Notes: generated by a model from the sequence alone, not told the origin. 64,000 nt of DNA from CAWAMR01 sp963783095 (GCA_963783095.1 CAWAMR010000006.1:248001-312000); one strand, 5' to 3'; shown: positions 16,589-26,904, numbered from the stretch's first letter. Translations and numbers: made by a program.

Positions 16589-18810
16589 TCACTCCCAGTT
16601 CTCCGAAACCAACACAACCAGCGAGATCGGCGCAAGGATTAGCCGGCTCCCCTCGGTTACCTGTGGCCCTTCATGTTCCAGCACAATATCGAGCGGGGAC
16701 GCCAGCGAGGTATCGATCACCCGGCGCCAGTTGCGACGGGTGGGCGACGGCGGGATTCTGAACGCCACCGACTCCATGCTGCTGTTGATCGCCACATAAA
16801 AATCGCTGTCTGCGGTGTAATTTGGGTCGAGCTCCCGGCCATTAAAGCGGCCATCCATCGTGCAGGCGATTACCCGCGACGTCGAAGTCCAGTCGGGCTT
16901 TCGGGGTTCCGGGCCGTGCCAAACAATGTCGGCGACTCCCTCTAACTTTGGAACCTCCGACGCGGGATCGACTTTTCCCTCCATCACACCCTCTTCGGCG
17001 GGACGCACAGGCCCGGCCGGCGGAAACGCCGACAGGCCGGTGGAACTGCCACGACGTTTCAGGAACTCGCCCCGGAAGAATCGTTTCCGCCGCAGCGATG
17101 GATGCCGTTTGCGAAAATGGATCATCTCGCGCACGAAGCGCAAGAAATCGGCGTTTTTCTTCATCAGCGACCAGTCCACCCAACTGATTTCATTGTCCTG
17201 GCACCAGGCATTGTTATTGCCGCGCTGGGTGCGCAAAAACTCATCGCCGGCCAGGATCATCGGCACACCCTGCGACAACAGCAGCGTCGCCATCAGATTC
17301 TTGGCGTATCGCAGCCGAAGCCCCAGGATCTTCGCATCGTCGGTGTCGCCTTCCGTTCCGCAATTCCAGGAGAAATTCTCATCCATGCCGTCGCGGTTAT
17401 TTTCACCGTTGGCGTCGTTGTGTTTCTTCCTGTAACTCACCAGATCGTTGAGAGTGAAACCATCGTGGCAAGAGATGTAGTTGATGGAGTGTCGAGGCAG
17501 CCTGGCGTTCCACTCGTAAAGATCGGAACTGCCGCACAGCCGGGTAGCGAAATAACCGATCGTATTCTGATCGCCGCGCCAGAAGCGGCGAATGTCATCG
17601 CGATAACGTCCGTTCCACTCGCTCCAGCGCCGGCCAAAGGGGAAGTCACCCACCTGGTACAACCCCGCTGCATCCCAAGGCTCGGCAATCAGTTTCGTGT
17701 CGGCCATCACGCCATCTTCCGCGATCATTTCAATGATTGGCGGCTCAACCAGCACGTTACCCTTGGTATCTCGCCCCAAAATCGACGCCAGATCGAACCT
17801 CAGCCCGTCGACGTGCATATCTCCGACCCAAAATCGCAGACAGGTCAGCAACAGGCTGCGAACGACGGGGTGATTGCAATTAAGGGTGTTGCCGCAGCCT
17901 GTAAAATTAAGGTATCGGCCATCGGGCATCAGCATGTAGTAGAGAGAATTGTCCAGCCCGCGGAACGAAAAAGTTCGCCCATGTTCGTTGCCTTCTCCGG
18001 TGTGGTTGAAGACGACATCGAGCCAGACTTCGATCCCTGCCGAGTGGAATGCCTTGATCATTTCGCGGAATTCGGTGAGCTGGCCGTGATCTCTGTGCTC
18101 GCGGCATAGGCTGCCTTCGGCGCGGCGAAAGCGATCGTGTTGTAGCCCCAGAAATTGTAATTCGGCTCGCGGGTATCGGGGTTCGTGAAGGGGCAGTCGC
18201 ACTCGTCGAATTCATGGATGGGCAGCAGTTCAACCGCTGTGACGCCGAGCCATTGCAGGTAGGGAATCTTTTCCACCAGGCCCGCAAACGTGCCTGGGTG
18301 GGAGACTGCCGAGGAAGGATGGCAGGTAAAGCCCCGGACGTGCAGTTCGTAGACGATCGAATCTTCGAGCGGGATGAGCGGCGGCGAATCGTTGCCCCAG
18401 TCAAAGCGGGGACCGCGGAAATAAACACATCGTCTTCCCGTGCGTTCCGGGTCGGTTTCACAGGTGCCCGCCCAAACCGCGCCTTCGGACAGCATCGTGG
18501 CGGCAGGGTCGAACAGGATACGCGACGGATCGTAATAGTGTCCATCGCCGGAAGGGCCATCGACCCGCCAGCCGTATCGAAAACCGCGCGTCGGCAGGCC
18601 GGACACGGAGATATGCCAGTGATCGCCGGTGCGGTTAAAGCGCGGATGCAGAGGAATTTCGGTGAGTGGATGGTAATCGCCATCGAGGGGATAGACAACG
18701 AGGTGAACTTCAGTGCCGTGCCGGCACAGGAGAGCGAAATTCAAACCATCGGGTGCGTTGGATACTCCAAGAGGGAGCGGTCGGCCACGCTGAGTGAGGA
18801 AGGAAATCAT
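16589..18810 (-). CDS. glgX: Glycogen debranching enzyme, isoamylase type (one frameshift)
   Basis: GH13 enzyme that hydrolyses alpha-1,6 branches of glycogen in the cytoplasm. The start at 18810 gives MISFLTQRGRPLPLGVS. An N-terminal CBM48-like domain (about 5-130) precedes the GH13 barrel: YELHVRGFT, VWLDVVFNHTGEG, DGLRFDLASILGRD (nucleophile Asp), LIAEPWDAAG (acid/base Glu) and NYISCHDGFTL. The frame breaks near 18105-18120, between NYNFWGYNTIAFAAPKAAY and the CREHRDHG segment, and continues to 16589. Total length of about 740 residues fits GlgX. A duplicated 3' tail lies downstream. Confidence 0.92.
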
Positions 18811-18990
18811 GCAATTCCGGTAGCGGGATACGAATTCAACTATTATTGTATGATTACGGACTGTAGAGTTAGGAGTCTTGCCTGCCCGAAGAGATTTCAG
18901 AAATGTTCGTTGTTTGACACCGATTGCGCCGCACTTGCGAGACCATGGCAAGCAACCATACAATTCAATAATGAGGCTACCAACTGAGGC

Positions 18991-19141
18991 TCGCCAGAGG
19001 CGAGCGTCGGGGCGTTAGCCCGACGTGGGCTTCCACAACCGTTGCGCTCATCTTCTATCCGAAACAGTTCGTAGAGAAGAGCCAGCGCGCTGGCTATGGA
19101 CTCCCACGTCGGGCTAACGCCCCGACGCTCGCCTTCGGCGA
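18991..19141. repeat. Long imperfect inverted repeat with inner palindrome
   Basis: Arms 18991-19029 and 19103-19141 match over about 39 bases except for one AG/GA swap; the core is GCGTTAGCCCGACGTGGG. Inside the 73-base loop, 19080-19095 is a perfect 16-bp palindrome AGCCAGCGCGCTGGCT. The element fills much of the 390-base gap between divergent glgX and rlmL-like genes; no gene is visible in the rest of that gap. The outer ends share the CTCGCC-TTCGGCGAG motif with the intron-bearing palindrome at 27699. Confidence 0.85.
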
Positions 19142-19201
19142 GTTGCTTTTAATCATCCCTCGGTGACGCTTTGCGAACCCTGGGATAGTCTGCCATTCTC
19201 A

Positions 19202-20327
19202 ATGAACTTTTTCGCTACATGCGCTCTGCGCTCTGGAACCGATACTCGCCGATGAACTGCGCGCCCTCGGTGCGGACAGCGTTTCGCCCGGCCGTGGTGG
19301 TGTCAGTTTCACCGGCGATCATCTGATCCTCTATCGTGCCAATCTCTGGCTGCGAACCGCGGTGCGCGTGTTGCTCCCAATCGTGGAAGCACGAGTCCGC
19401 AATCCCGAAGAGCTCTACGAGGCCGTGCAGACCATCGACTGGTCGCAGTACATGACGCCCCGGCATACCCTGGCCGTTGATTGCAACGTGCGCGACTCGG
19501 GAATCACACACTCCCTCTATGCCGCGCTAAAGACCAAGGACGCGATCTGCGATCAGTTCATCGCCCGTTGCGGCAAGCGCCCCAGCGTCGATACGGAAAC
19601 GCCTATGGTCGGCCTCAATCTGCATATTTATCAGGACAACGCGATTCTCAGTCTCGATTCGTCCGGCGAATCGCTGCACAAACGAGGTTATCGGCCAATT
19701 CTCACGAAAGCACCCCTCAATGAAGCCCTGGCGGCAGCGCTCATTCAACGCTCCGGTTGGAAGAGCGATACTCCCTTTATCGACCCGATGTGCGGATCGG
19801 GATCGTTGCCAATCGAGGCATCCTGGGTCGCGCTGAATCGACCACCCGGCCTGACTCGAAAACGGTTTGGCTTCATGGGCTGGATGGATTACGACGTCGG
19901 TCTCTGGGCCGACCTGCGCGATGAGGCTCGCGAAACCGTTCGGAAAAAACTCAGCGCACCAATTTATGGCTTCGACATCCGAAGAGATGCCGTCGAATTT
20001 TCGCGAACTAATGCCAAGGCGGCAGGCGTGGGTCATCTATTGAACTTCGACCGTCGCGATGTGCGCGACTTTCATCCGCCGGATGGCCCACCCGGAACCA
20101 TACTCTGCAATCCACCGTACGGCGAACGACTGGGTGAAGAAGACGATCTGCGCTCACTTTATCGGGAGTTGGGGCAAGTGTTTGGCATGCGCTGCCAGGG
20201 CTGGAATTGCTGTGTATTCACGGGAAACCTGGAACTGGCTCGTGAGATCAGGCTGCCTTTGCGGGAGGAATTTCACTTTTGGAATGGGAAGATTCCATGC
20301 CGATTGCGCTGCTATTCACCTTCATGA
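19202..20327 (+). CDS. rlmL: RlmL-like rRNA guanine-N2 methyltransferase (one frameshift)
   Basis: ATG at 19202 opens MNFFATCA; removing one base near 19226 joins it to LEPILADELRALGADSVSPG, the start of the THUMP domain (about 1-160). The methyltransferase domain has DPMCGSGSLPIEA (SAM motif I, about 205-217) and CNPPYGERLG (catalytic NPPY, about 300). Together these define the RlmL/Trm-G10-type RNA m2G methyltransferases; RlmL acts on 23S G2445. About 374 residues, so only the single-domain form, not the E. coli RlmKL fusion. The 3' end overlaps the convergent kinase gene by 80 bases. Confidence 0.83.
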
Positions 20328-21092
20328 ATCGCCCCATGACGAAATGGCGCACTGCACGGTAGGGCTTGCGCAATAGCCAGGCGTGCAGAGTGAGCAACAA
20401 CCCTTTGCGGCGCGAGTTGGCAAGCTCCTGGGCGGTAAAATCTTCCGGACGATCCTTGCGATGATGTTTGCCGATATGGTATCGGTCCACCGACTGCATA
20501 TAAGGCAGAACACGTGCGCCGATCCAGGCGCAATAGCGGGAAGCGGAATTGTGAACAGATAGCGATTTGCAGGTCAATGAGTACTGGAGTGCCATCATAA
20601 CGAACGAGGATATTTTCTGCTTTGCTCAAATCGTTGTGCGCGATGCCCCGGCTGTGCAGATCGCTCAAAATCGTGTAAATCCGAGCGTAGAATCGCGAAT
20701 CCGGTTTCGTTTTCTTGCGATAATCGCGGAGATGGCAGCCTGGAATGTACTCGCGACATGAATCCCGATTCTCCGAATCGTCCAAAAAAACGAGGCAAGC
20801 CCGCCACCTCGGCGGTTCGTTCGTAAAAGAACACTTCCCTGTCGCAAAGGAACCTGCCCATCCAGCCCAGCGGAATGATTCCGAGTGGCTCGGTGTGATA
20901 GATTTTCAGCACGACCTCGCGCGGAAGATCCAGAAATTCTGTCTCATCTTTGAGGCGATATAAGCCGGTAGCCGCGTAAAAATCCCGCTTGAAGATTTGT
21001 ACCAATTCGTAGTCGGCATCGCGAAAAGCAATGGTTGGGGGCAAAGTTTTGCCGCGCAATTGCTTGTACTGCGCCCAATCCGAATCGGCCAT
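20248..21092 (-). CDS. WaaP/Kdo-kinase-like protein kinase fold (two frameshifts)
   Basis: Start at ATG 21092 (MADSDWAQYKQL) with GGAG nine bases upstream. Three frames join near 20760 and near 20565. The kinase core shows VVLKIYH (nucleotide-binding Lys, about 52), the HEYIPGCHLRDY hinge-like segment, HNDLSKAENILV (catalytic HxDxxxxN) and LIDLQIA (metal-binding Asp). The C-terminal part is a basic tail with the DRYHIGKHHRKDRP segment found in lipopolysaccharide core heptose/Kdo kinases. Likely an envelope glycolipid kinase; the acceptor is unknown. Confidence 0.75.
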
Positions 21093-21220
21093 GAAACGAT
21101 CTCCATGCGCCACAGTTCCGTGACACAACAGAGAATCGGCATGGGGTTGCGCAATACGTTAATGATTTGCGGGTTTTGTCGATGAAAGTGAATGGGCGGG
21201 GATCAGCCGGTCCAGGAGGT

Positions 21221-21709
21221 TTAGAGAATGGAATAGTGCCATGTCAAAGGCTTGCCATCGCGGTAAGGCATTACACCGTGAAATTGGGGGATCTGAGGAT
21301 CAAATACCAAGGGCAAGAAGTGGCGGTCTCCCTCCCAGAGATTCAGGGTCATAATTTGGTCGAGAGAAACCCAGACCAGTGAGCCTTCCGGATTGTCGTG
21401 AAACGGGACGCCGGAGAATGTGTCGATACGGAAGATGAAACCGAACCAATCCTTGCCCTCTTTGCCGAACCCCGGCCAGCTAATCGTGCCGCGCAGCGAG
21501 AGTTTTTCGCACTCGATGCCTGCTTCCTCGCGGATCTCGCGCTTCATGCCGGAGACCACGTCTTCGCCCGGTTCGAGCTTACCGCCAAGGCCGTTGAATT
21601 TGCCGAAATGGTGATCTTCCGGGTTCTTGTCCCGGCGGATTAAAAGAACCTGTTTGCCATCGGAAGAGAGGATGTAACCGAGGGTAGCAAGGATGGGAGT
21701 GTAGGGCAT
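21221..21709 (-). CDS. Nudix hydrolase, MutT-like
   Basis: A 162-residue protein with the complete Nudix box GGKLEPGEDVVSGMKREIREEAGI at about residues 43-65, given here in two parts: GGKLEPGEDVVSG and MKREIREEAGI. The preceding strand KQVLLIRRDKNPEDHHFGKFNGLGG and the later GFIFRIDTFSG and VSLDQIMTLNLWEGDR segments resemble 8-oxo-dGTP diphosphatases of the MTH1/MutT kind. The substrate cannot be fixed from the sequence. Same strand as the cluster upstream at 21718-23523. Confidence 0.9.
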   Translation of the reverse strand: MPYTPILATLGYILSSDGKQVLLIRRDKNPEDHHFGKFNGLGGKLEPGEDVVSGMKREIREEAGIECEKLSLRGTISWPGFGKEGKDWFGFIFRIDTFSGVPFHDNPEGSLVWVSLDQIMTLNLWEGDRHFLPLVFDPQIPQFHGVMPYRDGKPLTWHYSIL

Positions 21710-21717
21710 TGGATTAT

Positions 21718-22086
21718 CTACGTGCGTTTTCGTTTTCCTCTCGTTTTGGGAGGGGTGCGAACTTTAACTTGCCCACCTGGGAACTCAATTGCGAGGGGAT
21801 AATGGTTCAGCAAGTTTGTTCCCACCAAGGCATCTTCGCTTTTGGTGAGCATGATTTCCACCTCTCGTGCTTCCTCAAGAAACAGGACCGAGCCCGCGAA
21901 TACCAGTTCGTGTCGTTGCATGCCATCGGCCAATTCGATCAATTGCTCGCCGACTAGTTCAAGGCCTAACTGTACAGCAAGGCGAATGGGTAAACAAAGA
22001 TCCCCATCGAACCCTGTGTCAACGATGGCAGACACCGCAAGGGTTTGCCGGCTACCAATTACCTCAATGCTAACGGTCGGAGTCAT
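21718..22086 (-). CDS. Retropepsin-like aspartic protease (clan AA)
   Basis: ATG at 22086 gives a 122-residue protein with AIVDTGFDGDLCLP at about residues 20-33, the DTG-type catalytic motif of single-domain clan AA proteases, and LVGTNLLNHYPLAIEF near residue 95, matching the hydrophobic-Gly-x-x-x-L segment of such proteins. Retropepsin-like enzymes act as dimers. It starts four bases after the stop of the next gene upstream, so the two are probably co-translated. The open frame upstream of 22086 is not needed. Confidence 0.72.
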   Translation of the reverse strand: MTPTVSIEVIGSRQTLAVSAIVDTGFDGDLCLPIRLAVQLGLELVGEQLIELADGMQRHELVFAGSVLFLEEAREVEIMLTKSEDALVGTNLLNHYPLAIEFPGGQVKVRTPPKTRGKRKRT

Positions 22087-22090
22087 GCCG

Positions 22091-22411
22091 CTACATCCCG
22101 TGGAACTTGGCCACCGGCCCCCCGTCCACACGAATCACATAACCCAGGGTGCCCGGCCACCGCTTTCGAAACGCCCGCCAGACTTCTCCACTGGTTTGCC
22201 CCAAAACGTATTCGCCTGTGTCCACATTGAGGCCGATGACGTCGGACGCATGTTCGGGCAAGAGTGTCTCTTGGAGTTCAGCTAGAATTCGGTGAGCGCG
22301 CTTTTCAAATTCGCGTAGAGGCAGAGATGCAGTAGGAGTCAACACCTTCTTCATTTGATGCTCGTTTCTTCTGTAAACAAACGGAGCCGCGAAATCCTGT
22401 TCCTTCATCAT
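22091..22411 (-). CDS. Small unknown protein of the protease pair
   Basis: About 107 residues from ATG 22411 (MMKEQD); ATG at 22354 (MKKVLTPTASLP) is an alternative. C-terminal part reads VIGLNVDTGEYVLGQTSGEVWRAFRKRWPGTLGYVIRVDGGPVAKFHGM; key pieces are LNVDTGEYVLGQ and RKRWPG. Such short proteins often sit directly upstream of a clan AA aspartic protease gene in other genomes, and the four-base gap here fits a two-gene unit. No known domain; possibly a substrate or antitoxin-like partner. Confidence 0.6.
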   Translation of the reverse strand: MMKEQDFAAPFVYRRNEHQMKKVLTPTASLPLREFEKRAHRILAELQETLLPEHASDVIGLNVDTGEYVLGQTSGEVWRAFRKRWPGTLGYVIRVDGGPVAKFHGM

Positions 22412-22457
22412 TTTACGGACATTTGAAACGATTTCGTAAGTGCCCCGCAAGGCAAAG

Positions 22458-22715
22458 TCAGGCTGCCTTCCGCAGTTGGGCGTCGAAAGCCTCCGGATCG
22501 GCGATGCCGAATTGGTCAAGCATGAAACGCGCCGTGTAAAAATGATGCTCAAGCATCAAATCGTGGCTCGGAAATGCCGGCACCATGATATGGCAGCCCG
22601 TTTCTGGATGGTCATAAACCATTGCGGGCGGATCCGATTCCACAAGTCCGCCCTTGAAACCCAATGACCGTAGCACTTTTTCCAGTTGGCCATAAGTGAA
22701 ATTGGTCCGTCTCAT
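22458..22715 (-). CDS. HicA-like small protein
   Basis: An 85-residue protein: YGQLEKVLRSLGFKGG, then MVYDHPETGCHIMVPAFP, then a helical end. The helix, LGF turn, a strand with hYxHP and a second strand with hhVP follow the double-stranded RNA-binding-like layout of HicA mRNA interferases, but the usual SHH histidine step is replaced by PPAMVYDH, so activity is doubtful. Its ATG overlaps the stop of the DUF4365 gene by four bases (ATGA), showing co-translation. No HicB-like gene is adjacent. Confidence 0.5.
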   Translation of the reverse strand: MRRTNFTYGQLEKVLRSLGFKGGLVESDPPAMVYDHPETGCHIMVPAFPSHDLMLEHHFYTARFMLDQFGIADPEAFDAQLRKAA

Positions 22716-23224
22716 GATTGGTCTCCCAAGCCGGATAGAAACGTCTTGGCTTTAATCTCGCGCATTTTGGCGATGGCTTGCCGGTTCACAATTTGCCGCT
22801 TGGAAAAACGAACGCGCACAGTCTTCGCGCCTTTCCTGGGAAGCCGACCAAGACCTTGACGAAAGTAATTCTGGACGTGGTTCCAGTAAGCACATTTCCG
22901 TCCTGCATCGAAAAGTACGAGAAACACGGGCGTTGTGTCCCGCATCCAGAGATTATAATCCCGAATGTCCAAGTCATAAATGTAATGCGAACCGCCGACT
23001 TGCAGCGACTCCGCCGCCTTGAGTTGAATGTACGCTTCGTCTGGCTCTACGTATCCCTGCTCGTCGAAGGTCCACAAGATCAAGTCATAGCCATAATCGC
23101 TGCCGAGTCGTTGGGCCGTGTGGCCCTCCTCCAGAATGAAACCCTCGACATGATGCACGCTCAAGTCCGCTATGACATGCGCTCTTGTCCGTTGCTTGTG
23201 GGGACCGAAGATCTTGCTTGCCAT
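22712..23224 (-). CDS. DUF4365-like protein
   Basis: A 170-residue protein. The HVEGFILEEGHTAQRLGSDYGYDLILWTFDEQGYVEP segment, followed by AYIQLKAAESLQVGG and YLVLFD-like strands (TPVFLVLFDAGRK), is the DUF4365 pattern: acidic residue in DYGYDL and Q-L-K on a strand, like the D...QxK core of restriction-endonuclease-like folds. DUF4365 domains occur in defence and conflict loci. It starts the run of four overlapping or closely spaced genes down to 21718. Confidence 0.68.
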   Translation of the reverse strand: MASKIFGPHKQRTRAHVIADLSVHHVEGFILEEGHTAQRLGSDYGYDLILWTFDEQGYVEPDEAYIQLKAAESLQVGGSHYIYDLDIRDYNLWMRDTTPVFLVLFDAGRKCAYWNHVQNYFRQGLGRLPRKGAKTVRVRFSKRQIVNRQAIAKMREIKAKTFLSGLGDQS

Positions 23225-23298
23225 GCGTCAACCGGGCCGTTTGGATTCTTGGATTTCTCGTAATAATGGGTAATGGCTTAAAAGCGTGTTGATCGATA

Positions 23299-23523
23299 TC
23301 ACCGCCTCAAAGACGGGAATGCTTCTTGGATCAATTCCTTCAACCTTGTCGCTCCTTGAAGATCGAATTGAATCGTTTGACTCGCGATTTCAGGATGCTC
23401 TCGATCATCGCTGCCGTAAGTATGCAGCGTCAATTTGTCGCGGCGGATGCAATACGTGCATGTCACTTCATCCTGTGGCTTTGCTCGCTTGTCCAGGCGG
23501 GTAATTGTCCGAATGAGCTCCAT
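23299..23523 (-). CDS. Small hypothetical protein
   Basis: A 74-residue protein from ATG 23523: an N-terminal strand-rich half with CTYCIRRDKLTLHTYG and a C-terminal helix with TIQFDLQGATRLKELIQEAFPSLRR. No signal peptide, no family recognised. It points the same way as the DUF4365 cluster and lies 74 bases upstream of it, so it may head the same transcript. The CTYC pair is the only possible metal site and is not enough for one. Confidence 0.5.
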   Translation of the reverse strand: MELIRTITRLDKRAKPQDEVTCTYCIRRDKLTLHTYGSDDREHPEIASQTIQFDLQGATRLKELIQEAFPSLRR

Positions 23524-23582
23524 CGTTCGTTCTCCGGTCGAATGTGTTCAGCAAGAAATGGGCAATCCCAGCCAGCTATGCC

Positions 23583-24295
23583 TCATTTCTTCTTCCTCTT
23601 CTCTTCGAACTCCTTAACGAACTTTTCCGGTGATTCCTTGAAGGCGTCCCGGCAGCCTGTGCAGCATACGTAATAAGTCTTGCCGTTGTAGCTTACCGCC
23701 ATCGTGCCCAGTCCGCCGCTGACGACGCACTCTCGATCCGACAGTCCCGTTTCAGCAAAAGGAACGCCTTCCTTGGTCGCGCCGACCTGATACTGCCTGG
23801 TGAAAAACGTCTTGTCTTCGGGTTTTACTTCAAGTCGATACAAAAAACGATTATGATGAAGTAATGAGAAAACGATGCGCTGCGTTTCTTTCGTTGCCGA
23901 ATCGACTCGCTCCAAGGCAAGTTGCTTCTCTTTGAGGGTTCCCTGGAAAGTCATCGTCTTTTTGTCGGTAGTGGTAATCTTCAGCTCGAAGAGTTTCTTG
24001 TCGGCGAGATGGCGAAGTGTGCCTTTTGAGAAATGTTTGCCGTCCTCAAAAGTAACGCTCAACCAGGCATCGTCGCCCTTGAACTGCCAGCTCCAGGTCA
24101 CTTTTTCGCTCCAGTGACCTTTTTGGCGCTCATCGGGAGTGCCCTCCGGAATTCCAGCGCCCTTCCAACTGCCGATGAGGAGGTTGAAAGGCTGCAAGGC
24201 CTCTTTGGGAGTCGATGTTCTTGCGCGTCGGCCGCGGAAACGGCTATAGATGAGAGAAAGATGAAAGGAATCGCGGCCATCCAGACGATACGCAT
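23583..24295 (-). CDS. Secreted protein with C-terminal YHS/TRASH-like motif (one frameshift)
   Basis: The start at 24295 is preceded by GGAG and opens a signal peptide (MRIVWMAAIPFIFLSSIAVSA). One frameshift near 24225 links it to the mature part. Residues about 35-180 form a beta-rich domain starting FNLLIGSWKGAGIPEGTPDE, similar to heme-free lipocalin-like DUF1579-type proteins. The last 50 residues, YNGKTYYVCCTGCRDAFKESPEKF, match the YHS/TRASH pattern, with CCTGC as metal ligand candidates. It may bind or sense a transition metal in the periplasm. Confidence 0.7.
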
Positions 24296-24484
24296 AGTTA
24301 AGGTCTCCATGAAGCGTTTTAACAACATCATACCATACCCGAATCGTTTGACGGCAACAATTTCGGTTGACTGTCATAAACTGTGTGAGGCTCGTGCTCT
24401 GAATCGATCGAGGCTTTCCGCGACGCCTGCGGAAGGTTATACCATACAAGTACCGGTCCCGGAGAGTCTGCAACGAGGCTGCGA

Positions 24485-26220
24485 ATGGCTCGGCTAATTG
24501 TCATCAAGGGTGCCGATGAAGGCAAACAGTTCGACTTGCTCACTCAAACGGTGGGCATTGGCCGCGAGCGCACCAATCCTATTTGCCTTCACGATACCGA
24601 AGTCTCGCGCCGGCATGCCGAGATTGTTCCCGGCGAAAACGGTGCTTTCCGCATCCGCGATCTGGCCAGCGCCAACGGTACGCAAGTCAACACGAAACCC
24701 GTCAGCGAAGCGCTATTGAATCCCGGCGATCACATCCAGATCGGCAAGACGATATTGGTCTATTCGCTGGCACGAACCGAAGGTGCCCCACAAACCGATC
24801 TTGCGGATCGCATCCGCATGGTCACTCGTCAGGATACCCAGTTCTCTTCGGCCATCGTCAAAACCATCGAGGAAAACGCCGGCAGCCAGATGCTGGCCCG
24901 GCCCGAACGAGCGCCAACCCAGTGGCTGAAAGATCGACTCGCCAATCTCAGCATCGTCTATGAGACGATCCAGGCAATCAGCCACATTCTCGATCTGGAT
25001 CAGTTGCTCGATCGCATCATGGAATTGATCTTCAGTTCCATCGAAGCAGATCACGGCTGCATCATGCTGCGTAACGCCGACAACGGCGAGTTTGAGCCGA
25101 AAGCCATCCGATTTCGGGCAGGAATCAACCATGAGGAAAAGATCGTCATTAGCCGAACAATCATGGATTACGTTTTGACCAACAAGCAGGGAGTGCTCAT
25201 CGCGGACGCCGGCAACGACGATCGATTCAGCGGCGGCAACAGTATCAAGCGTTTCAAGATCCGCGAAGCGATTTGCGTACCGATGAAGGGGCGTCACGAA
25301 ACGCACGGCGTGATGTTTTTGGATACGCAAAGCACCAGCAAGGATCTCGTCAGCGCCGGGAAAGAGGACGGGTCGGCGAAATTCACCGAGGACCATCTTG
25401 CGCTCGCCATCGCCATCGCTCACCAGGCCTCCCTGGCGGTTGAGGAAACGCGCTATCATCAGGCACTGGTCCATGCAGAACGTCTCGCCGCGGTCGGCAA
25501 CACCATCGCCGCATTGTCGCACCACATCAAAAACATCATGCAAGGCGTCGTCTTCGGCAGCGACATGGTTCGTTCCGGCCTGGCGGACAAGGACGACAAC
25601 CTGCTTCATAAAGGATGGAGGCTCGTCGAAAAAAACCAGGCGAAGATTCACGAGCTGGTCATGGACATGCTCAGTTTCTCGAAGGATCGGGAGCCGGCGA
25701 TCGAGATGACCGACCTGAACAAGATCGTGGCGGATGTCATCGATATCGTCCGGGGCCGGATCGAAGGGCTTGGAATTCGCCTCGAAGTGCGAACTTCTCT
25801 GTCGCTGCCGCTGGTCCCTGCCGACCCGGATGGTTTTCACAAGGCGCTGCTTAAACATTGTCAGTAATGCCGTGGATGCCGTGGAAGGACGCACTGACCC
25901 CTATATCGGCGTGCAGACGCTTCTGGAAAACAACGGCGCAATGGGCGCGCGTTGTGGTCCTCGATCACGGTGTCGGCATACCGCCCGAGAAGCAGGGCGA
26001 TATTTTCCGCCCCTTCGTCAGCAGCAAAGGCGCACGCGGGACCGGCCTGGGGCTGGCGGTGAGCCGAAAGATTTTCCGCGAGCATGGCGGGGACATTCAA
26101 GTGCAAAGTCAGGTCGGCAAGGGCAGCAAATTCATGCTTCGGCTCCCGATGAAGAGTCCGCTTCTCTCGGAAGGATCGGGGACGCGAGAGCAGCCTATCC
26201 TTCGACCGCAGGATGAATGA
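24485..26220 (+). CDS. FHA-GAF sensor histidine kinase (two frameshifts)
   Basis: Residues 1-95 are an FHA domain (VGIGRERTNPICL, SRRHAEI, ASANGTQVN), which binds phosphothreonine peptides. Residues about 160-325 are a GAF domain. The HisKA-type segment has LAAVGNTIAALSHHIKNI near residue 345, then the ATPase domain: NIVSNAVDAVEG (N box), VVVLDHGVGIPPEKQGDIFRPF (G1) and GTGLGLAVSRK (G2). The frame slips near 25858 and near 25955; both are repaired by removing one base. A cytoplasmic kinase without membrane helices, probably fed by a Ser/Thr kinase signal. No response regulator is adjacent. Confidence 0.88.
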
Positions 26221-26262
26221 TTTTGCATCCGGTTTTCGGTGGCTTTCCAGGAGGTTCCGTTA

Positions 26263-26652
26263 ATGAGATGTGCGACCATTGTTATGGTAATCTTCGGAAC
26301 AACTGGGTGCGTGCGCGACAGTTCTACCTCAGACATTCGCCAGGCACAATCCGATGATTTGACGCCGGAGCAAGCGAAAGCAGCAATGATCGAGTTGCTT
26401 CGTGCGGACCAGCTTCCCTACATGCAAGGTTTTCCACTCGACAAATTTGTCAACAAACCTGTCGAAATCTACAAGGACGGCAGCGCCGGTTGGGCGGCCT
26501 TCAGTTTCGATTTGAAGGCAAGGAAGTATAAGTATCACGTGGACAATGGCGAGCGCGGCAAGCTCAATTTTTCGGCGGAATACGAGGGTGAATTCGAGCT
26601 TAGGGAAGGGAAATGGGTCGCGACAAAGCCGTATTGCACATCGATAACGTGA
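26263..26652 (+). CDS. Small predicted lipoprotein
   Basis: AGGAGG lies eight bases before ATG 26263. The 129-residue product opens MRCATIVMVIFGTTGC, a short lipoprotein signal with lipobox FGTTGC. The mature part has a helix LTPEQAKAAMIELLRA and a beta-rich end with FSAEYEGEFELREGKWVA. No known family. It follows the histidine kinase by 42 bases on the same strand and may share its transcript. Confidence 0.7.
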   Translation: MRCATIVMVIFGTTGCVRDSSTSDIRQAQSDDLTPEQAKAAMIELLRADQLPYMQGFPLDKFVNKPVEIYKDGSAGWAAFSFDLKARKYKYHVDNGERGKLNFSAEYEGEFELREGKWVATKPYCTSIT

Positions 26653-26904
26653 TCGGAATACGCCCCAACCCAATCCTGGCCCTATCGAACACAACCCAAT
26701 CGGATTAACCCTATTATCCCAATCCTTTTCGCTGATCTGAACAACCGATTTGATCCCCAGTCTTTTCCATCCATTCCGTTCTCGAAGCAAGATTCTCTCG
26801 CGTTTCACATTCCAATCGCGCTGCGCTGCGTGAAGAATATAAACATCGCAATCGCGTTCCCGTGCTCATCTTGACTACGGGCGCTGAAATTTGGGAAAGA
26901 CATC

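Noticed and set aside
17102..18109. Plus-strand open frame of 335 codons
   Set aside because: Antisense to glgX across conserved GH13 motifs; no protein features of its own.
24713..25894. Minus-strand open frame of 393 codons
   Set aside because: Shadow of the FHA-GAF-histidine kinase gene, which has clear domains on the other strand.
26653..26904. Possible small gene between the lipoprotein and BON genes
   Set aside because: Only short frames without ribosome sites; the region looks non-coding.
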